Assembly: GCF_014201715.1 (NCBI RefSeq)
Contig: NZ_JACHFD010000014.1
Coordinates: forward strand, 1 to 64,000
Reading direction: 5' to 3'
DNA: 64,000 nt
Origin: Haloferula luteola
GTDB lineage: Bacteria > Verrucomicrobiota > Verrucomicrobiia > Verrucomicrobiales > Akkermansiaceae
The notes under the pieces are model-generated. The model did not search any database. It was not told where the DNA came from and saw only the letters and a program-made list of their open reading frames with translations. The position numbers and the translations under genes are program-made. Shown here piece after piece: positions 8,717 to 17,367 of the stretch. Each line of letters begins with the position of its first letter. Position 1 is the stretch's first letter.

Positions 8717-9223
8717 TCACCAGATCGGATGGACCTTTTGGAGAGGCGGTTCAGAAGACTTAAGGCGCGCGAGATGCTGACCGATCGTCATGAGATCTCC
8801 GGGTAACCGCCATTCCGAGCGAATCTCGGCGAGGGGCTCGAGGACAAAGCGTCGCTGGGTCAGTCGTGGGTGAGGTAGGTCAAGCTGGGGTGAGGCGATT
8901 TGGTGATCTCCCAAATAAAGCAGATCGACATCGAGGGTGCGCGGTGCGTGGCGCTCGGTTCCGCGGATGCGGCCGAGGCGTGATTCCAGGGCGAGGGCTG
9001 CGCCCAGCAGCTCTTCGGGGCTGCCCGCGAAGTCGAAATCGACCACGGTGTTCAGAAAATCCGGGGCGTCATCGGGGCATGCGACCGGGGCGGTCTGATA
9101 GACCGATGCCTGGAGAAATCGTGGGCCGATGGCGATTTCCCGGAGGAAATCGCGTGCCGCCTGGAGGTGGACGAGGCGCTCGCCGAGATTGGAGCCCAGA
9201 GCGATGCCAGCGGGTCGAGACAT
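8717..9223 (-). CDS. folK: 2-amino-4-hydroxy-6-hydroxymethyldihydropteridine pyrophosphokinase
   Basis: A 168-residue enzyme that pyrophosphorylates the pterin precursor of folate using ATP. Diagnostic segments are IALGSNLGER near the N-terminus and the signature RTLDVDLLYLGD followed by LPHPRLTQRRFVLEPLAEI. Length is typical for a monofunctional HPPK. It lies 31 bases after dapB and 42 before panB in the same leftward run. Pairing folate with pantothenate genes is sensible because PanB needs methylene-THF. Confidence 0.95.
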   Translation of the reverse strand: MSRPAGIALGSNLGERLVHLQAARDFLREIAIGPRFLQASVYQTAPVACPDDAPDFLNTVVDFDFAGSPEELLGAALALESRLGRIRGTERHAPRTLDVDLLYLGDHQIASPQLDLPHPRLTQRRFVLEPLAEIRSEWRLPGDLMTIGQHLARLKSSEPPLQKVHPIW

Positions 9224-9254
9224 GGTGGTGGTGCGGGCGAAGGGCCCGCGGTCC

Positions 9255-9998
9255 TTATTTCAAGCCGAGCACATCCTGCATGTCATAGAGGCCAGCCGGT
9301 TGCTCGGCGAGCCACACGGCAGCGCGTACGGCACCTGCGGCGAAGGTCATGCGGGAGGATGCTTTGTGAGTGAGTTCGACGCGCTCGCCGTCCGCTGCGA
9401 ACAGAACCGTGTGGTCGCCCACCACGTCGCCACCGCGGAGGGTGTGCATGCCGATTTCCCGGGAAGGGCGAGCTCCGGTGATGCCGAAGCGACCGTGCTT
9501 CACGTCGTCCTGATACGAAGTGCCGGTCTCCTCATTGAGGATTTCCAACAAGCGGCGAGCGGTTCCAGAAGGAGCGTCAATTTTGTGGCGGTGATGCATT
9601 TCCACGACTTCGATGTCGAAGCGATCCTGAGTCAGGATGCGTGCTGCATGCCGCGTCAGCCAAAACAAGGTGTTCACACCGACCGAATAGTTCGGGGCGA
9701 AAACGATTGGCAGCGTCTCGGCTGCTTGGGCGATGATGGCCCGCTCTTCGTCGCTGTGGCCGGTAGTCCCGATGACGAGACGGGTGCCATGTTTCAGGGC
9801 TGCCTGAACCACCTCTTCCGTAAAGGAATGAATGGTGAAATCGATGACGGTGTCAGCCTGAGCGATCGCCTCCAGCAGGTTTTCTCCGTTGTCATGCGTG
9901 GCCACCAACTTGGTGTCCGGATGGGCATCGGTGGCGGCGATGATGGCCTGCCCCATGCGGCCCGATTTTCCGGTGACGAGAATACGATTCATGGTCAT
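9255..9998 (-). CDS. dapB: 4-hydroxy-tetrahydrodipicolinate reductase
   Basis: A 247-residue NAD(P)H-dependent reductase, the second committed step of the diaminopimelate/lysine pathway. Shown by the Rossmann motif VTGKSGRMGQ, DFTIHSF, FAPNYSVGVN, and the signature EMHHRHKIDAPSGTA containing the catalytic His and Lys. The ATG at 9998 overlaps the dapA stop by one base (TGATG), so the two are translationally coupled; a second ATG two codons later is equally plausible. Confidence 0.96.
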   Translation of the reverse strand: MTMNRILVTGKSGRMGQAIIAATDAHPDTKLVATHDNGENLLEAIAQADTVIDFTIHSFTEEVVQAALKHGTRLVIGTTGHSDEERAIIAQAAETLPIVFAPNYSVGVNTLFWLTRHAARILTQDRFDIEVVEMHHRHKIDAPSGTARRLLEILNEETGTSYQDDVKHGRFGITGARPSREIGMHTLRGGDVVGDHTVLFAADGERVELTHKASSRMTFAAGAVRAAVWLAEQPAGLYDMQDVLGLK

Positions 9999-10879
9999 CA
10001 GAGGAGTTCGTGAGCTTCGAGGAGGCTGCGCAATTGAGCGAGCTTGGTGTCATCAAGTCCCACCAAAGGAAGACGGAAATCCCTTCCGCAGTGGCCCTGG
10101 AGCGCAACCGCTTCCTTGATGGGAACCGGGTTGGTGTCGAGGGACATCAATCCGCGGAACAGGGGATACCACTGCTTCTGTAAAGCCAAGGCTTCGCTGA
10201 AATCGCCGCTCAGGCAGGCGCGAACGAGCCGGACCATGACGTCGGGAATCAAATTCGAGGCGACCGAAATCAAGCCGATCGCGCCACACGACATGAACGG
10301 CAAGGTTAATGGGTCGTCGCCTGAAAGAATGCTGAATCCTTCTGGAAGGGCTTGGACCAGTTGGTTGATGCGCTCGACGTCGCCACCGGCTTCCTTGATC
10401 GACACCACGGTTGGGCAATCCGCGGCCAATCGGGCAGCGACCTCTACCGGGATCGGGATCCCTGATCGACCTGGGACGCTGTAAAGCATGACCGGGAGGT
10501 CAGTGGCGGAGGCCACGGCCTTGTAGTGTTGATAAAGGCCCTCGGCAGACGGCTTGTTGTAGTAAGGACAGACCTGAAGCGTGCCCGTCGCGCCCACTTT
10601 CGCGGCCGCTTCGGTCAGTTCGATCGCCTCGGCAGTGGCGTTGGCGCCCGTGCCGGCGACGACTTCGCAGCGCCCAGCAGAGTATTCGACGGCGAGCTGG
10701 ATCACCTCGATGTGCTCATCCATATCGAGCGTGGGCGATTCCCCCGTGGTGCCGACGGGCACGATGCCATCGATTCCGGCCTCGATCTGGCGGTCGACGA
10801 GGGCTTTGAAGGCTGGGCGATCAACCTGGCCGTCACGGAAGGGAGTGATGAGAGCGGTGTAAGTGCCTCGGAAGCTCAT
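9998..10879 (-). CDS. dapA: 4-hydroxy-tetrahydrodipicolinate synthase
   Basis: A 293-residue TIM-barrel lyase condensing pyruvate with aspartate semialdehyde. Seen: VGTTGESPTL (Thr pair at about 44-45), the PYYNKPSAEGLYQHY segment with the catalytic Tyr near 106-107, and the Schiff-base Lys162 in SIKEAGGD. It is the middle of a dapF-dapA-dapB order, with 75 bases from dapF and a one-base overlap with dapB. All active-site residues expected for the family are present. Confidence 0.97.
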   Translation of the reverse strand: MSFRGTYTALITPFRDGQVDRPAFKALVDRQIEAGIDGIVPVGTTGESPTLDMDEHIEVIQLAVEYSAGRCEVVAGTGANATAEAIELTEAAAKVGATGTLQVCPYYNKPSAEGLYQHYKAVASATDLPVMLYSVPGRSGIPIPVEVAARLAADCPTVVSIKEAGGDVERINQLVQALPEGFSILSGDDPLTLPFMSCGAIGLISVASNLIPDVMVRLVRACLSGDFSEALALQKQWYPLFRGLMSLDTNPVPIKEAVALQGHCGRDFRLPLVGLDDTKLAQLRSLLEAHELL

Positions 10880-10954
10880 GGGGAGGGAGGGTGTACGGGG
10901 GAACCCGTTCGTCCAACCTTGAACGACAGGTCATGGAAAAAAATGCAGGGGGGG

Positions 10955-11767
10955 TCAGATTTCGATGTCGCCTTCGAAAATGAAATCCGCAGGGCCTGTC
11001 AGCGTCACCTCCTTGAAGGAGCCATCCCCCACGGCTTCAAAGCCGATCTCGAGAGTATCGCCTCCTTTGACGTCGACCCTGATGGGCGAGGGATCGCCAG
11101 AGCGAAGATGGTGGATCAGGGCACAGGCGACCATGCCGGTTCCGCAGGCCAAAGTTTCATCTTCGACTCCTCGCTCATAGGTCCGGATCGCGATGTGGCC
11201 GGGGGCCAGAACCGTGGCGAAATTGGCATTGGTCCCTGCAGGAGAAAAGGCGTCATGGTGGCGGATGGCGCGACCGAGAGCGAAGACATCGGTCCCTGCG
11301 AGGTCGTCGACAAAGGCAACGACGTGGGGGACGCCCGTGTTGATGAAGCTCAGTGGGCTTTCCCATCCAGGGAGCTGGGCTCCTGTTTCCATCTGGAGAT
11401 CCTTGGGATCTGACATGGCGATGCGGATGTGATCATCGACGATTTCTGCAGCGAGGATGCCTGCGATGGTTTCAAAAGTCACCCGATCCGGCTCGATTTC
11501 CATCAGCGCGGAGGTAAAGCGGCCAAAGCAGCGGGCGCCATTTCCGCACATTTCCGCTTCGCCACCATCCGCATTGTAATAGCGGAACTTGAAGTCGGCA
11601 CCTTGCTCGGCGGGTTCCACGGCGAGCAGTCCGTCGGCTCCAATGCCGCGGTGACGATCGCAGAGAAGCGCAATTTGTTCCCCGGTCAATTGGAGAGCCA
11701 AGTCACGATTGTCGACAACGACGAAGTCGTTGCCGGCGCCGTTCATTTTGTAGAAGTGGAGTAGCAT
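10955..11767 (-). CDS. dapF: Diaminopimelate epimerase
   Basis: A 270-residue PLP-independent epimerase converting LL- to meso-diaminopimelate for peptidoglycan and lysine. Both catalytic cysteines are visible: CGNGARC (Cys74) in the first lobe and ACGTGMVAC in the second. The N-terminus FYKMNGAGNDFVVVDN is typical. It follows trpA by 45 bases in the same direction. With DapA and DapB it covers three steps; dapC/dapL and lysA are not in the window. Confidence 0.96.
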   Translation of the reverse strand: MLLHFYKMNGAGNDFVVVDNRDLALQLTGEQIALLCDRHRGIGADGLLAVEPAEQGADFKFRYYNADGGEAEMCGNGARCFGRFTSALMEIEPDRVTFETIAGILAAEIVDDHIRIAMSDPKDLQMETGAQLPGWESPLSFINTGVPHVVAFVDDLAGTDVFALGRAIRHHDAFSPAGTNANFATVLAPGHIAIRTYERGVEDETLACGTGMVACALIHHLRSGDPSPIRVDVKGGDTLEIGFEAVGDGSFKEVTLTGPADFIFEGDIEI

Positions 11768-11812
11768 CGGTGTGCCGGGTTGGGTGCAAAGAGCAGAAAT
11801 GGGAAAGTGAGA

Positions 11813-12607
11813 TCAAGTACCGTGGGTGGCTTCAATCAAGGGAATGACAAACTCGCGGACGGCGGCAGCCGCGCGCTCGGGATGGAGTTCGATTTGCTTC
11901 ACGATGGCGGAGCCCACAATCACACCGGAACCTGCTTTGGCAACCATGGCGGCTTGCTCGGGGGTGGTGATTCCGAATCCAACGCATACCGGCGTCTCGG
12001 TGTGCTGGACGATGCGGGCGACCTGATCGGCGATCTGTTCCGACGGGGCCACATGGCCGCCGGTCACCCCCGTGCGGGAAAGGGCATAGATGAACCCCTC
12101 GGAGCCTTCGGCGAGAAGAGGAACGCGGGCATCGGGTGTCGTGGGAGCAATCAGGCGGATGTGCTTCAGACCCTCACCGCGGGCAAGATCCGTGTTCTGG
12201 CGGGCTTCATCGGGCGGCAAGTCGAGAAGCAGAATGCCATCCGCGCCGGCGGCCGCGGCGTCGGCATGGAATTTTTCATACCCGTAAGTGAAAACCGGAT
12301 TGAGATAGGTGAAGAGAACGATCGGAGTCTCGTGGGATTGGCGAAAGGCGCGGATCAAATCAAGAACCCGCGAGGTCGTCATCCCTGCTTTCAGGGCCCG
12401 GTCGGCGGCCATCTGGTTCACGATGCCATCGGCCAGTGGATCGGAAAAGGGGACCCCGAGCTCAATGATGTCTGCGCCGGCTTCGGCAAGGGCGCAGATG
12501 ACTTCGAGCGATGTGTCAAATTGGGGGTCGCCAGCGCAGACGTAGGCGACGAAGGCCTTGCTGTTTTCGGCGCGGAGTTGGGCAAAAGTGGCGTCGATGC
12601 GATTCAT
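11813..12607 (-). CDS. trpA: Tryptophan synthase alpha subunit
   Basis: A 264-residue TIM barrel cleaving indole-3-glycerol phosphate to indole. Catalytic Glu49 (IIELGVPFSDP) and Asp60 (DPLADG) sit at the canonical positions, and GVTGG plus the phosphate-binding VGFGIT and VGSAIV loops are present. Start at 12607 gives MNRIDATFAQLR. A long open frame extends upstream to 13696, but this is antisense to nuoB and nuoC. trpB is not adjacent; trpA instead heads the dap/fol/pan run. Confidence 0.96.
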   Translation of the reverse strand: MNRIDATFAQLRAENSKAFVAYVCAGDPQFDTSLEVICALAEAGADIIELGVPFSDPLADGIVNQMAADRALKAGMTTSRVLDLIRAFRQSHETPIVLFTYLNPVFTYGYEKFHADAAAAGADGILLLDLPPDEARQNTDLARGEGLKHIRLIAPTTPDARVPLLAEGSEGFIYALSRTGVTGGHVAPSEQIADQVARIVQHTETPVCVGFGITTPEQAAMVAKAGSGVIVGSAIVKQIELHPERAAAAVREFVIPLIEATHGT

Positions 12608-12668
12608 GGCGCGGTGGAAATAGGTGGGGGGGGGAGGAAAGGAAAGTGCGGAGTGCAGTAGGGACGGC

Positions 12669-12686
12669 TTGTGAAAACTTTCACAA
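12669..12686. promoter_or_regulatory. Perfect palindrome between divergent trpA and nuoB
   Basis: TTGTGAAA and TTTCACAA form an exact 8-base inverted repeat with a two-base AC spacer. It lies 48 bases before the chosen nuoB start and 62 before trpA. Size and symmetry fit the operator of a dimeric helix-turn-helix regulator. The regulator and regulated direction are unknown. Confidence 0.55.
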
Positions 12687-12733
12687 ACCGCTTGAGGGTC
12701 GGCCCGACGCGCGGCATGGTCCGCCTGCCTGCC

Positions 12734-13273
12734 ATGGTTTCTGAATCCTCTCAATCCGCCCAAGTGGCCTACGACTCGAAGATCGAGGGCAACATCATCG
12801 TGACCCGAGTCGACGCTGCCATCAACTGGATGCGAAAGAACTCGTTGTGGCCCATGCCGATGGGCTTGGCGTGCTGTGCGATCGAGATGATGGCGTCGGC
12901 ATGTTCCCGTTTCGACCTTTCTCGTTTTGGGATGGAAGTGATGCGCTTTTCTCCTCGGCAGGCAGACGTGATGATCGTTTCCGGCACCGTCACCTACAAG
13001 ATGGCTTTGGCAGTGAAGCGGATTTGGGATCAGATGCCTGAGCCGAAATGGTGCATTGCGATGGGGGCCTGTGCATCCAGTGGTGGCATGTATCGGAGCT
13101 ACGCGACCCTTCAGGGAATCGATCGCCTGATTCCGGTGGACGTTTACATTTCGGGTTGCCCGCCTCGTCCTGAGGCCTTGATTCAGGGGCTGATGAAGCT
13201 TCAGGAGAAGATCGATCAGAGCCATGCTCTCGCTGAGCAGAAGAAGGAACTTTTGGAAGACATCGCATCCTGA
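12734..13273 (+). CDS. nuoB: NADH-quinone oxidoreductase subunit B
   Basis: A 179-residue peripheral-arm subunit of respiratory complex I that holds the terminal Fe-S cluster N2. The four ligand cysteines are present: the CC pair (Cys47-48, GLACCAIEM), Cys113 in MGACASSGG and Cys142 in [11 protein letters not shown] codons at 12671 and 12716 would add 21 or 6 residues; I chose 12734 because MVSESSQ begins just before conserved sequence. The nuoC gene follows after 6 bases. No nuoA lies upstream. Confidence 0.94.
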   Translation: MVSESSQSAQVAYDSKIEGNIIVTRVDAAINWMRKNSLWPMPMGLACCAIEMMASACSRFDLSRFGMEVMRFSPRQADVMIVSGTVTYKMALAVKRIWDQMPEPKWCIAMGACASSGGMYRSYATLQGIDRLIPVDVYISGCPPRPEALIQGLMKLQEKIDQSHALAEQKKELLEDIAS

Positions 13274-13279
13274 GCGGAC

Positions 13280-13852
13280 ATGAGCACGGCGATTGAAGAC
13301 ATGGAGGTCATCCGTGGCCGTTGGGCCGATGGAGTGGTAGCGGTGGTGGATTTTCGTGGCGAGCATACGATCGAGGTGAAGCTTGGCGTGCTCGCGGAAG
13401 TCATGGCTTTTTGCCGCAAGGAAGCGGGCTACGAGATGCTGCTCGACGTTGCGAGCCTTGATCATTTCGGTGAGCATCCGCGTTTTGAGATGGTTTACGA
13501 ATTGGCGCCGGTCGATGACTCGAAGCACCTGAGGGTGCGCGCCAAGGTGGCTGAAGAAGAGGAGGTCCCGTCGGTAGTGGCCTTGTGGGCAGGTGCTGAA
13601 TGGCACGAACGCGAGGTGTACGACATGATGGGCATTCGCTTCACCGATCACCCTGATTTGCGGCGAATTCTCATGTGGGAAGGCTATCCGTTCCATCCCT
13701 TGCGCAAGGATTTCCCCTTGGCCGGTCGGCCCAGCGAAATGCCGGATGTGGCGTTCAGTGATAAGGCTCCATTGGAAGGGGGACCCTTCGTGACGAGCGC
13801 AGGTGCCAAAGGTCCGGTGCGACGCGAGCCGCGTTCCCGCGAGATCGATTGA
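13280..13852 (+). CDS. nuoC: NADH-quinone oxidoreductase subunit C
   Basis: A 190-residue complex I 30 kDa-type subunit. The signature is the block HEREVYDMMGIRFTDHPDL with RRILMWEGYPFHPLRKDFP, which packs against NuoB and NuoD. It is not fused to NuoD. The next gene is a rhomboid protease rather than nuoD, so the rest of complex I must be encoded elsewhere. Confidence 0.94.
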   Translation: MSTAIEDMEVIRGRWADGVVAVVDFRGEHTIEVKLGVLAEVMAFCRKEAGYEMLLDVASLDHFGEHPRFEMVYELAPVDDSKHLRVRAKVAEEEEVPSVVALWAGAEWHEREVYDMMGIRFTDHPDLRRILMWEGYPFHPLRKDFPLAGRPSEMPDVAFSDKAPLEGGPFVTSAGAKGPVRREPRSREID

Positions 13853-13898
13853 TTTAGGATCGCGCCTGCTTAGAAAGTGAACTTAGATCGGAGCCGGA

Positions 13899-14594
13899 AT
13901 GAAGATTCATGCCGGCTTCTTGCGTTTTTTCCAGGACGGCCGGCTTCAGGTGGTTGTCGGATCCTGCGTGTTGCTGGGGATTCAGGCGGTGTTGAGTCTG
14001 TTGGGTGGGCCTGAGAGGGTGCCTTGGGTTTATGAGCGTTGGGGTCTCAGTCGGGAAAGTGCGCTCGGCGAATGGGGGCTACCATTGCTTACCTATGCTC
14101 TGCTCCATGGAGGATGGTTTCACCTGTTGACTAATCTTGCGGGCTTGTATGCGGTGACCCCCCACTTGGTGCGGATGTTGGGCGGACGCTGGGCACTTGG
14201 ATCCTTGTTCGCTGGAGTCATCGTTGGTGGATGGGCTCATTTGGCGACTTCCCCAGAGGCTCTGTTGGTGGGGATTTCGGGAGGAGTGTCAGCGATGATG
14301 CTGCTGATGACGACACTCGCGCCGGAGATGCAAATGAGGTGGATCCGGGTGTCGGCGGGAAATCTGGGCAAAGGATTTTTGTTGGCTTCCGCGATCCTTG
14401 GCGTCCTCTCGTTGTCGCGCATCGGTTCGTCTCATCCCTTGTGGTCGAGCCAGGTCTTCCAGATTGCTCATTTTTGTCACTTGGGTGGAGCGCTGGCAGG
14501 GTGGGCCATGGGGAGGTGGATCCTCAGACCTCGGGCCAATCTCCGGAAACTGAAAGCCGCCCGCGCGAGACGCGAGGGCGGCTGGGAGCTTTGA
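13899..14594 (+). CDS. Rhomboid-family intramembrane serine protease
   Basis: A 231-residue membrane protein with about six helices. Active-site landmarks are H75-x3-N79 in helix 2 (HGGWFHLLTNL), the catalytic serine Ser127 in GISGG (usual form GASG) and the catalytic His194 in HFCHLGGALAGW. Both dyad residues are therefore intact. The C-terminus is a short basic cytoplasmic tail. The gene begins 46 bases after nuoC behind a GGAG-type ribosome site and converges with the lipoprotein gene. The substrate is unknown. Confidence 0.9.
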   Translation: MKIHAGFLRFFQDGRLQVVVGSCVLLGIQAVLSLLGGPERVPWVYERWGLSRESALGEWGLPLLTYALLHGGWFHLLTNLAGLYAVTPHLVRMLGGRWALGSLFAGVIVGGWAHLATSPEALLVGISGGVSAMMLLMTTLAPEMQMRWIRVSAGNLGKGFLLASAILGVLSLSRIGSSHPLWSSQVFQIAHFCHLGGALAGWAMGRWILRPRANLRKLKAARARREGGWEL

Positions 14595-14624
14595 TCGGAT
14601 CTGGCGAGCCCTTTTGGCTTCGGA

Positions 14625-15488
14625 TTACCAAGGTCCCGTGGCGCGCTTTTTGTGTGGATTCTCCAATGATGATTGACCCTGTTGCTGGCGCTGCCGGTTC
14701 GCATTTTGGGAATTCGGAGTGGGTCGGGTCATTTGTTGGCGTTGCGGCGCGCTAGGGGTCGGTTGGGCCTGGCGTTGTTGACGTTGCTGGGCAGGTTGGG
14801 CCTGGCGTTGTGCTTGCCGTTGAGCCTGCTGTTGCCACGAAGAAGGGGCCTGCTGCCGCTGCGGAACTTGGGCCCTTTGCGGGGATTGAGCTCGTTGCGG
14901 CCATCCGTTTGACGGTTGGCTTTGGCCTCTGGAGGGGCTCTGGTTCACCCAATTGGGCTGGCGGTTGCCGTTGTTTGGTTGCTGATTGGCCCGGTTATTG
15001 GGTTGATTCTGCTGGCGTTTCCAATTGGCGGCGCGTTGGGCTTGTTGGCGTTGCCAATTGGCCACCGAGGCGTCCTGTCGAATCTGAGCCTGGTTCGCCC
15101 AAGAATAGTTCCTCGCGCGGAGTTGAGGCAGGCGGTTGTCGTAGTTGTGGAGCTGGGTGTAGCGCACGTTGTTGGGGACGGGGCAGGTGCCACGGCCATT
15201 CCAGCCATACGGATGGGGGGCGTGGTAGATCGGCCGCGGGCAGTAGCCCGACGGGTAGTAACCGTAGAGGAAGGGGTCGTAGTAGAGGCTGCGCTGGACG
15301 TCGTAGTAGCAGCGGACACTCGGGTCGTAGAGCCAGCGGCTGCTGCTGGTGTAGACAAAGGTCGTGCCTCCGTAGCTTGGCGAGCCATAGCTGGAGCCGT
15401 AGGCGGTGCCGTAACTGTCATAAACGCAGGAGCTGAGACCAGCTGCGGCCAGGGCCAGAAGGGCAAAGTGGCGGATGGTGGGGATCAT
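14625..15488 (-). CDS. Low-complexity Gln/Asn/Arg-rich lipoprotein
   Basis: A 287-residue protein with a lipoprotein signal peptide (hydrophobic leader, LSSC lipobox, Cys21). The lipid anchor is followed by a Tyr/Ser/Gly-rich stretch (repeated YGS/YDP/YYP pieces, residues about 24-95) and a long region of Gln, Asn, Arg, Ala and Pro with many QRQQ and QAQ repeats from about 140 to the end. No enzyme motif is visible. Such compositions suit a disordered, basic surface polymer. It faces galE divergently and converges with the rhomboid gene. Function unknown. Confidence 0.75.
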   Translation of the reverse strand: MIPTIRHFALLALAAAGLSSCVYDSYGTAYGSSYGSPSYGGTTFVYTSSSRWLYDPSVRCYYDVQRSLYYDPFLYGYYPSGYCPRPIYHAPHPYGWNGRGTCPVPNNVRYTQLHNYDNRLPQLRARNYSWANQAQIRQDASVANWQRQQAQRAANWKRQQNQPNNRANQQPNNGNRQPNWVNQSPSRGQSQPSNGWPQRAQSPQRAQVPQRQQAPSSWQQQAQRQAQRQAQPAQQRQQRQAQPTPSAPQRQQMTRPTPNSQNANRQRQQQGQSSLENPHKKRATGPW

Positions 15489-15577
15489 GGCAATGAAACG
15501 ATTCGGTGTTGGATTTTATTCAAGGGGCTCGTCGACGTTGACACCCCGGCGTGGGTCCCGTTTTCTCGGGGCTCGAA

Positions 15578-16585
15578 ATGAATTCAGATTCACCCATTTT
15601 GGTTACAGGGGGGGCAGGTTACATTGGCTCCCATACGGTGAGACTTCTTGCGGAACAAGGCCGGCGCGTGGTGGTGCTGGATAATTTGGTTTTTGGTCAC
15701 CGGGAAGCGATTGTGAGCGAAGGCGTCGAATTCGTTCAGGGAGCTGTGGGTGACCGGGAATTGTTGAAGGACCTCTTCACTCAACACCAGTTTTCTGCGG
15801 TCGTCCACTTTGCTGCGTATGCGTATGTGGGTGAGTCGGTCACCAATCCCCTCAAGTATTACCGCAACAACACGGCTGAGCCGCTTACTTTGCTCGAAGT
15901 GATGCAGGAATTTGGCTGCAAAAACTTCGTTTTTTCATCGACCTGCGCGACCTACGGAGTGCCGGCGTCGATTCCGATTGTGGAGTCCAATCCGCAAGAT
16001 CCCATCAATCCTTATGGTCGTAGCAAGCTGATGCTGGAGTGGGTGTTGCGCGACTGCGACAGTGCCTGGGGACTTAAAAGTGCCTGCCTGCGTTATTTCA
16101 ATGCCAGTGGCGCTGCGGAAGATGGCTTGATCGGCGAAGACCACGACCCCGAAACGCACTTGATTCCGCGGGTCCTCATGGCTGTGACGGGCGAGATTTC
16201 CCACCTCGATGTGTTTGGGACGGACTACCCGACGCCCGATGGTACCTGCATCCGTGACTACATTCACGTCAACGACCTTGCTGGTGCGCACGCCAAAGCG
16301 CTCGATTTCCTCGCAGGAGGTGGGGATTCGGTGCGCTGCAATCTCGGCACGGGAGTGGGGGTATCGGTCCGTCAAATCATTGACGCGGTCGAGGAAGTGA
16401 CGGGCAAAGAGGTGCCGGTGCAGTATGGACCGCGCCGCGAAGGCGACCCGCCTCAGCTCTTGGCCGATCCGAGTTACGCCCGTGACACCCTAGGTTGGGA
16501 AGCTCAGCATAAAGATGTCCGCGACATGGTGCGTTCCGCCTGGGCGTGGATGAATGGTCCTCACCAAGGGCGCTACCCAAGGTGA
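15578..16585 (+). CDS. galE: UDP-glucose 4-epimerase
   Basis: A 335-residue short-chain dehydrogenase-type epimerase interconverting UDP-glucose and UDP-galactose. Seen: NAD-binding GGAGYIGSH, the catalytic Tyr/Lys in NPYGRSKLMLEW, FSSTCATYG, YFNASGAAEDG and IRDYIHVNDLAGAH. Start ATG 15578 leaves a short leader before the first strand; an ATG nine codons upstream is less likely. It may feed the exopolysaccharide pathway encoded at the right end of the window, though it is not linked to it. Confidence 0.93.
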   Translation: MNSDSPILVTGGAGYIGSHTVRLLAEQGRRVVVLDNLVFGHREAIVSEGVEFVQGAVGDRELLKDLFTQHQFSAVVHFAAYAYVGESVTNPLKYYRNNTAEPLTLLEVMQEFGCKNFVFSSTCATYGVPASIPIVESNPQDPINPYGRSKLMLEWVLRDCDSAWGLKSACLRYFNASGAAEDGLIGEDHDPETHLIPRVLMAVTGEISHLDVFGTDYPTPDGTCIRDYIHVNDLAGAHAKALDFLAGGGDSVRCNLGTGVGVSVRQIIDAVEEVTGKEVPVQYGPRREGDPPQLLADPSYARDTLGWEAQHKDVRDMVRSAWAWMNGPHQGRYPR

Positions 16586-16666
16586 GAGCTGTGTATTCTC
16601 GATGTAACCACATTCCGCCTTGCCATCCGCAAGGATAAACGGCAGGTTCCTTTCAAATAAAGCCCC

Positions 16667-17359
16667 ATGTTCCCAAAAAAAACCACCCGTACCAGCGGTT
16701 TCACTCTGGTCGAGTTGCTTGTGGTCGTTTTGATCATCAGCATCTTGCTGACTTTAGGAGCTTCAGCGTTGAAAGGCGCTGGAGGTAAGGGCGTGACGAC
16801 TGCAGTCGCCACGTCGGAAGCGATCTTTGAGGAAGCCCGTTCGATCGCGATTGGCAAGGGCACGACCTCGCGCGTTCTGGTCGACATCAACAATGTCCGT
16901 TCGGAGACTTACCTGCGGAAGATTTTGGTGGCCTTTCAGAAGCTCGATGATGACGGCGAGCCCATGGAGGGAAATTGGGAACTCTCAAGTCGTGGGTTCA
17001 CCTTTCCGGACGGTGTGTTTTTTAGTAAGGAATTCAGTAAGAAGGCCTTTCAGTCGGGGGGGGCTCAGTTGGATGAAATGACGCTCTCGGGAGTGTCGCC
17101 TCTTTTCAACGGCCGTTACATCTACTACGAATTCAACTCCGAGGGCATTTGCACGACGGGCTTGAGCTCTACCGGTGACTACCAGAGCCCAAGTTTTGTG
17201 GTGGGTCATGGCGCTCGTCCTGCCGGTCAGCCCGATCCCCGCACGACTTCCGAAGGCCGGCGTGATTTCGGTGGCTTTGTCGTTTGGCGCAATGGTGCCA
17301 CTTCCATGTTCCGGGATGCTTCTCAAATCCTGTCCGATCGCGACCCGACCACTTTCTGA
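16667..17359 (+). CDS. Type IV pilin-like (pseudopilin) protein, first of three
   Basis: A 230-residue protein with a type III (prepilin) signal: a short basic leader, then the cleavage/methylation motif GFTLVELLVVVLIISILL with Glu at +5, followed by an alpha-helical stem and a globular domain. It begins the three-gene run 16667-19042 and resembles the 'Verru_Chthon cassette' pilin-like families (D-type) known from Verrucomicrobia. Cleavage would need a prepilin peptidase, which is not in the window. Role inferred as part of a pilus or type II-like secretion filament. Confidence 0.8.
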   Translation: MFPKKTTRTSGFTLVELLVVVLIISILLTLGASALKGAGGKGVTTAVATSEAIFEEARSIAIGKGTTSRVLVDINNVRSETYLRKILVAFQKLDDDGEPMEGNWELSSRGFTFPDGVFFSKEFSKKAFQSGGAQLDEMTLSGVSPLFNGRYIYYEFNSEGICTTGLSSTGDYQSPSFVVGHGARPAGQPDPRTTSEGRRDFGGFVVWRNGATSMFRDASQILSDRDPTTF

Positions 17360-17367
17360 ATAAACCT

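Noticed and set aside
12608-13696. Long open frame extending trpA upstream
   Set aside because: It lies antisense to nuoB and nuoC, both clear family members, and TrpA starts normally at 12607.
14640-15100. Possible tandem DNA repeats or CRISPR-like array
   Set aside because: The repetitive appearance comes from Gln/Asn/Arg codon runs in the lipoprotein; no regularly spaced identical repeats.
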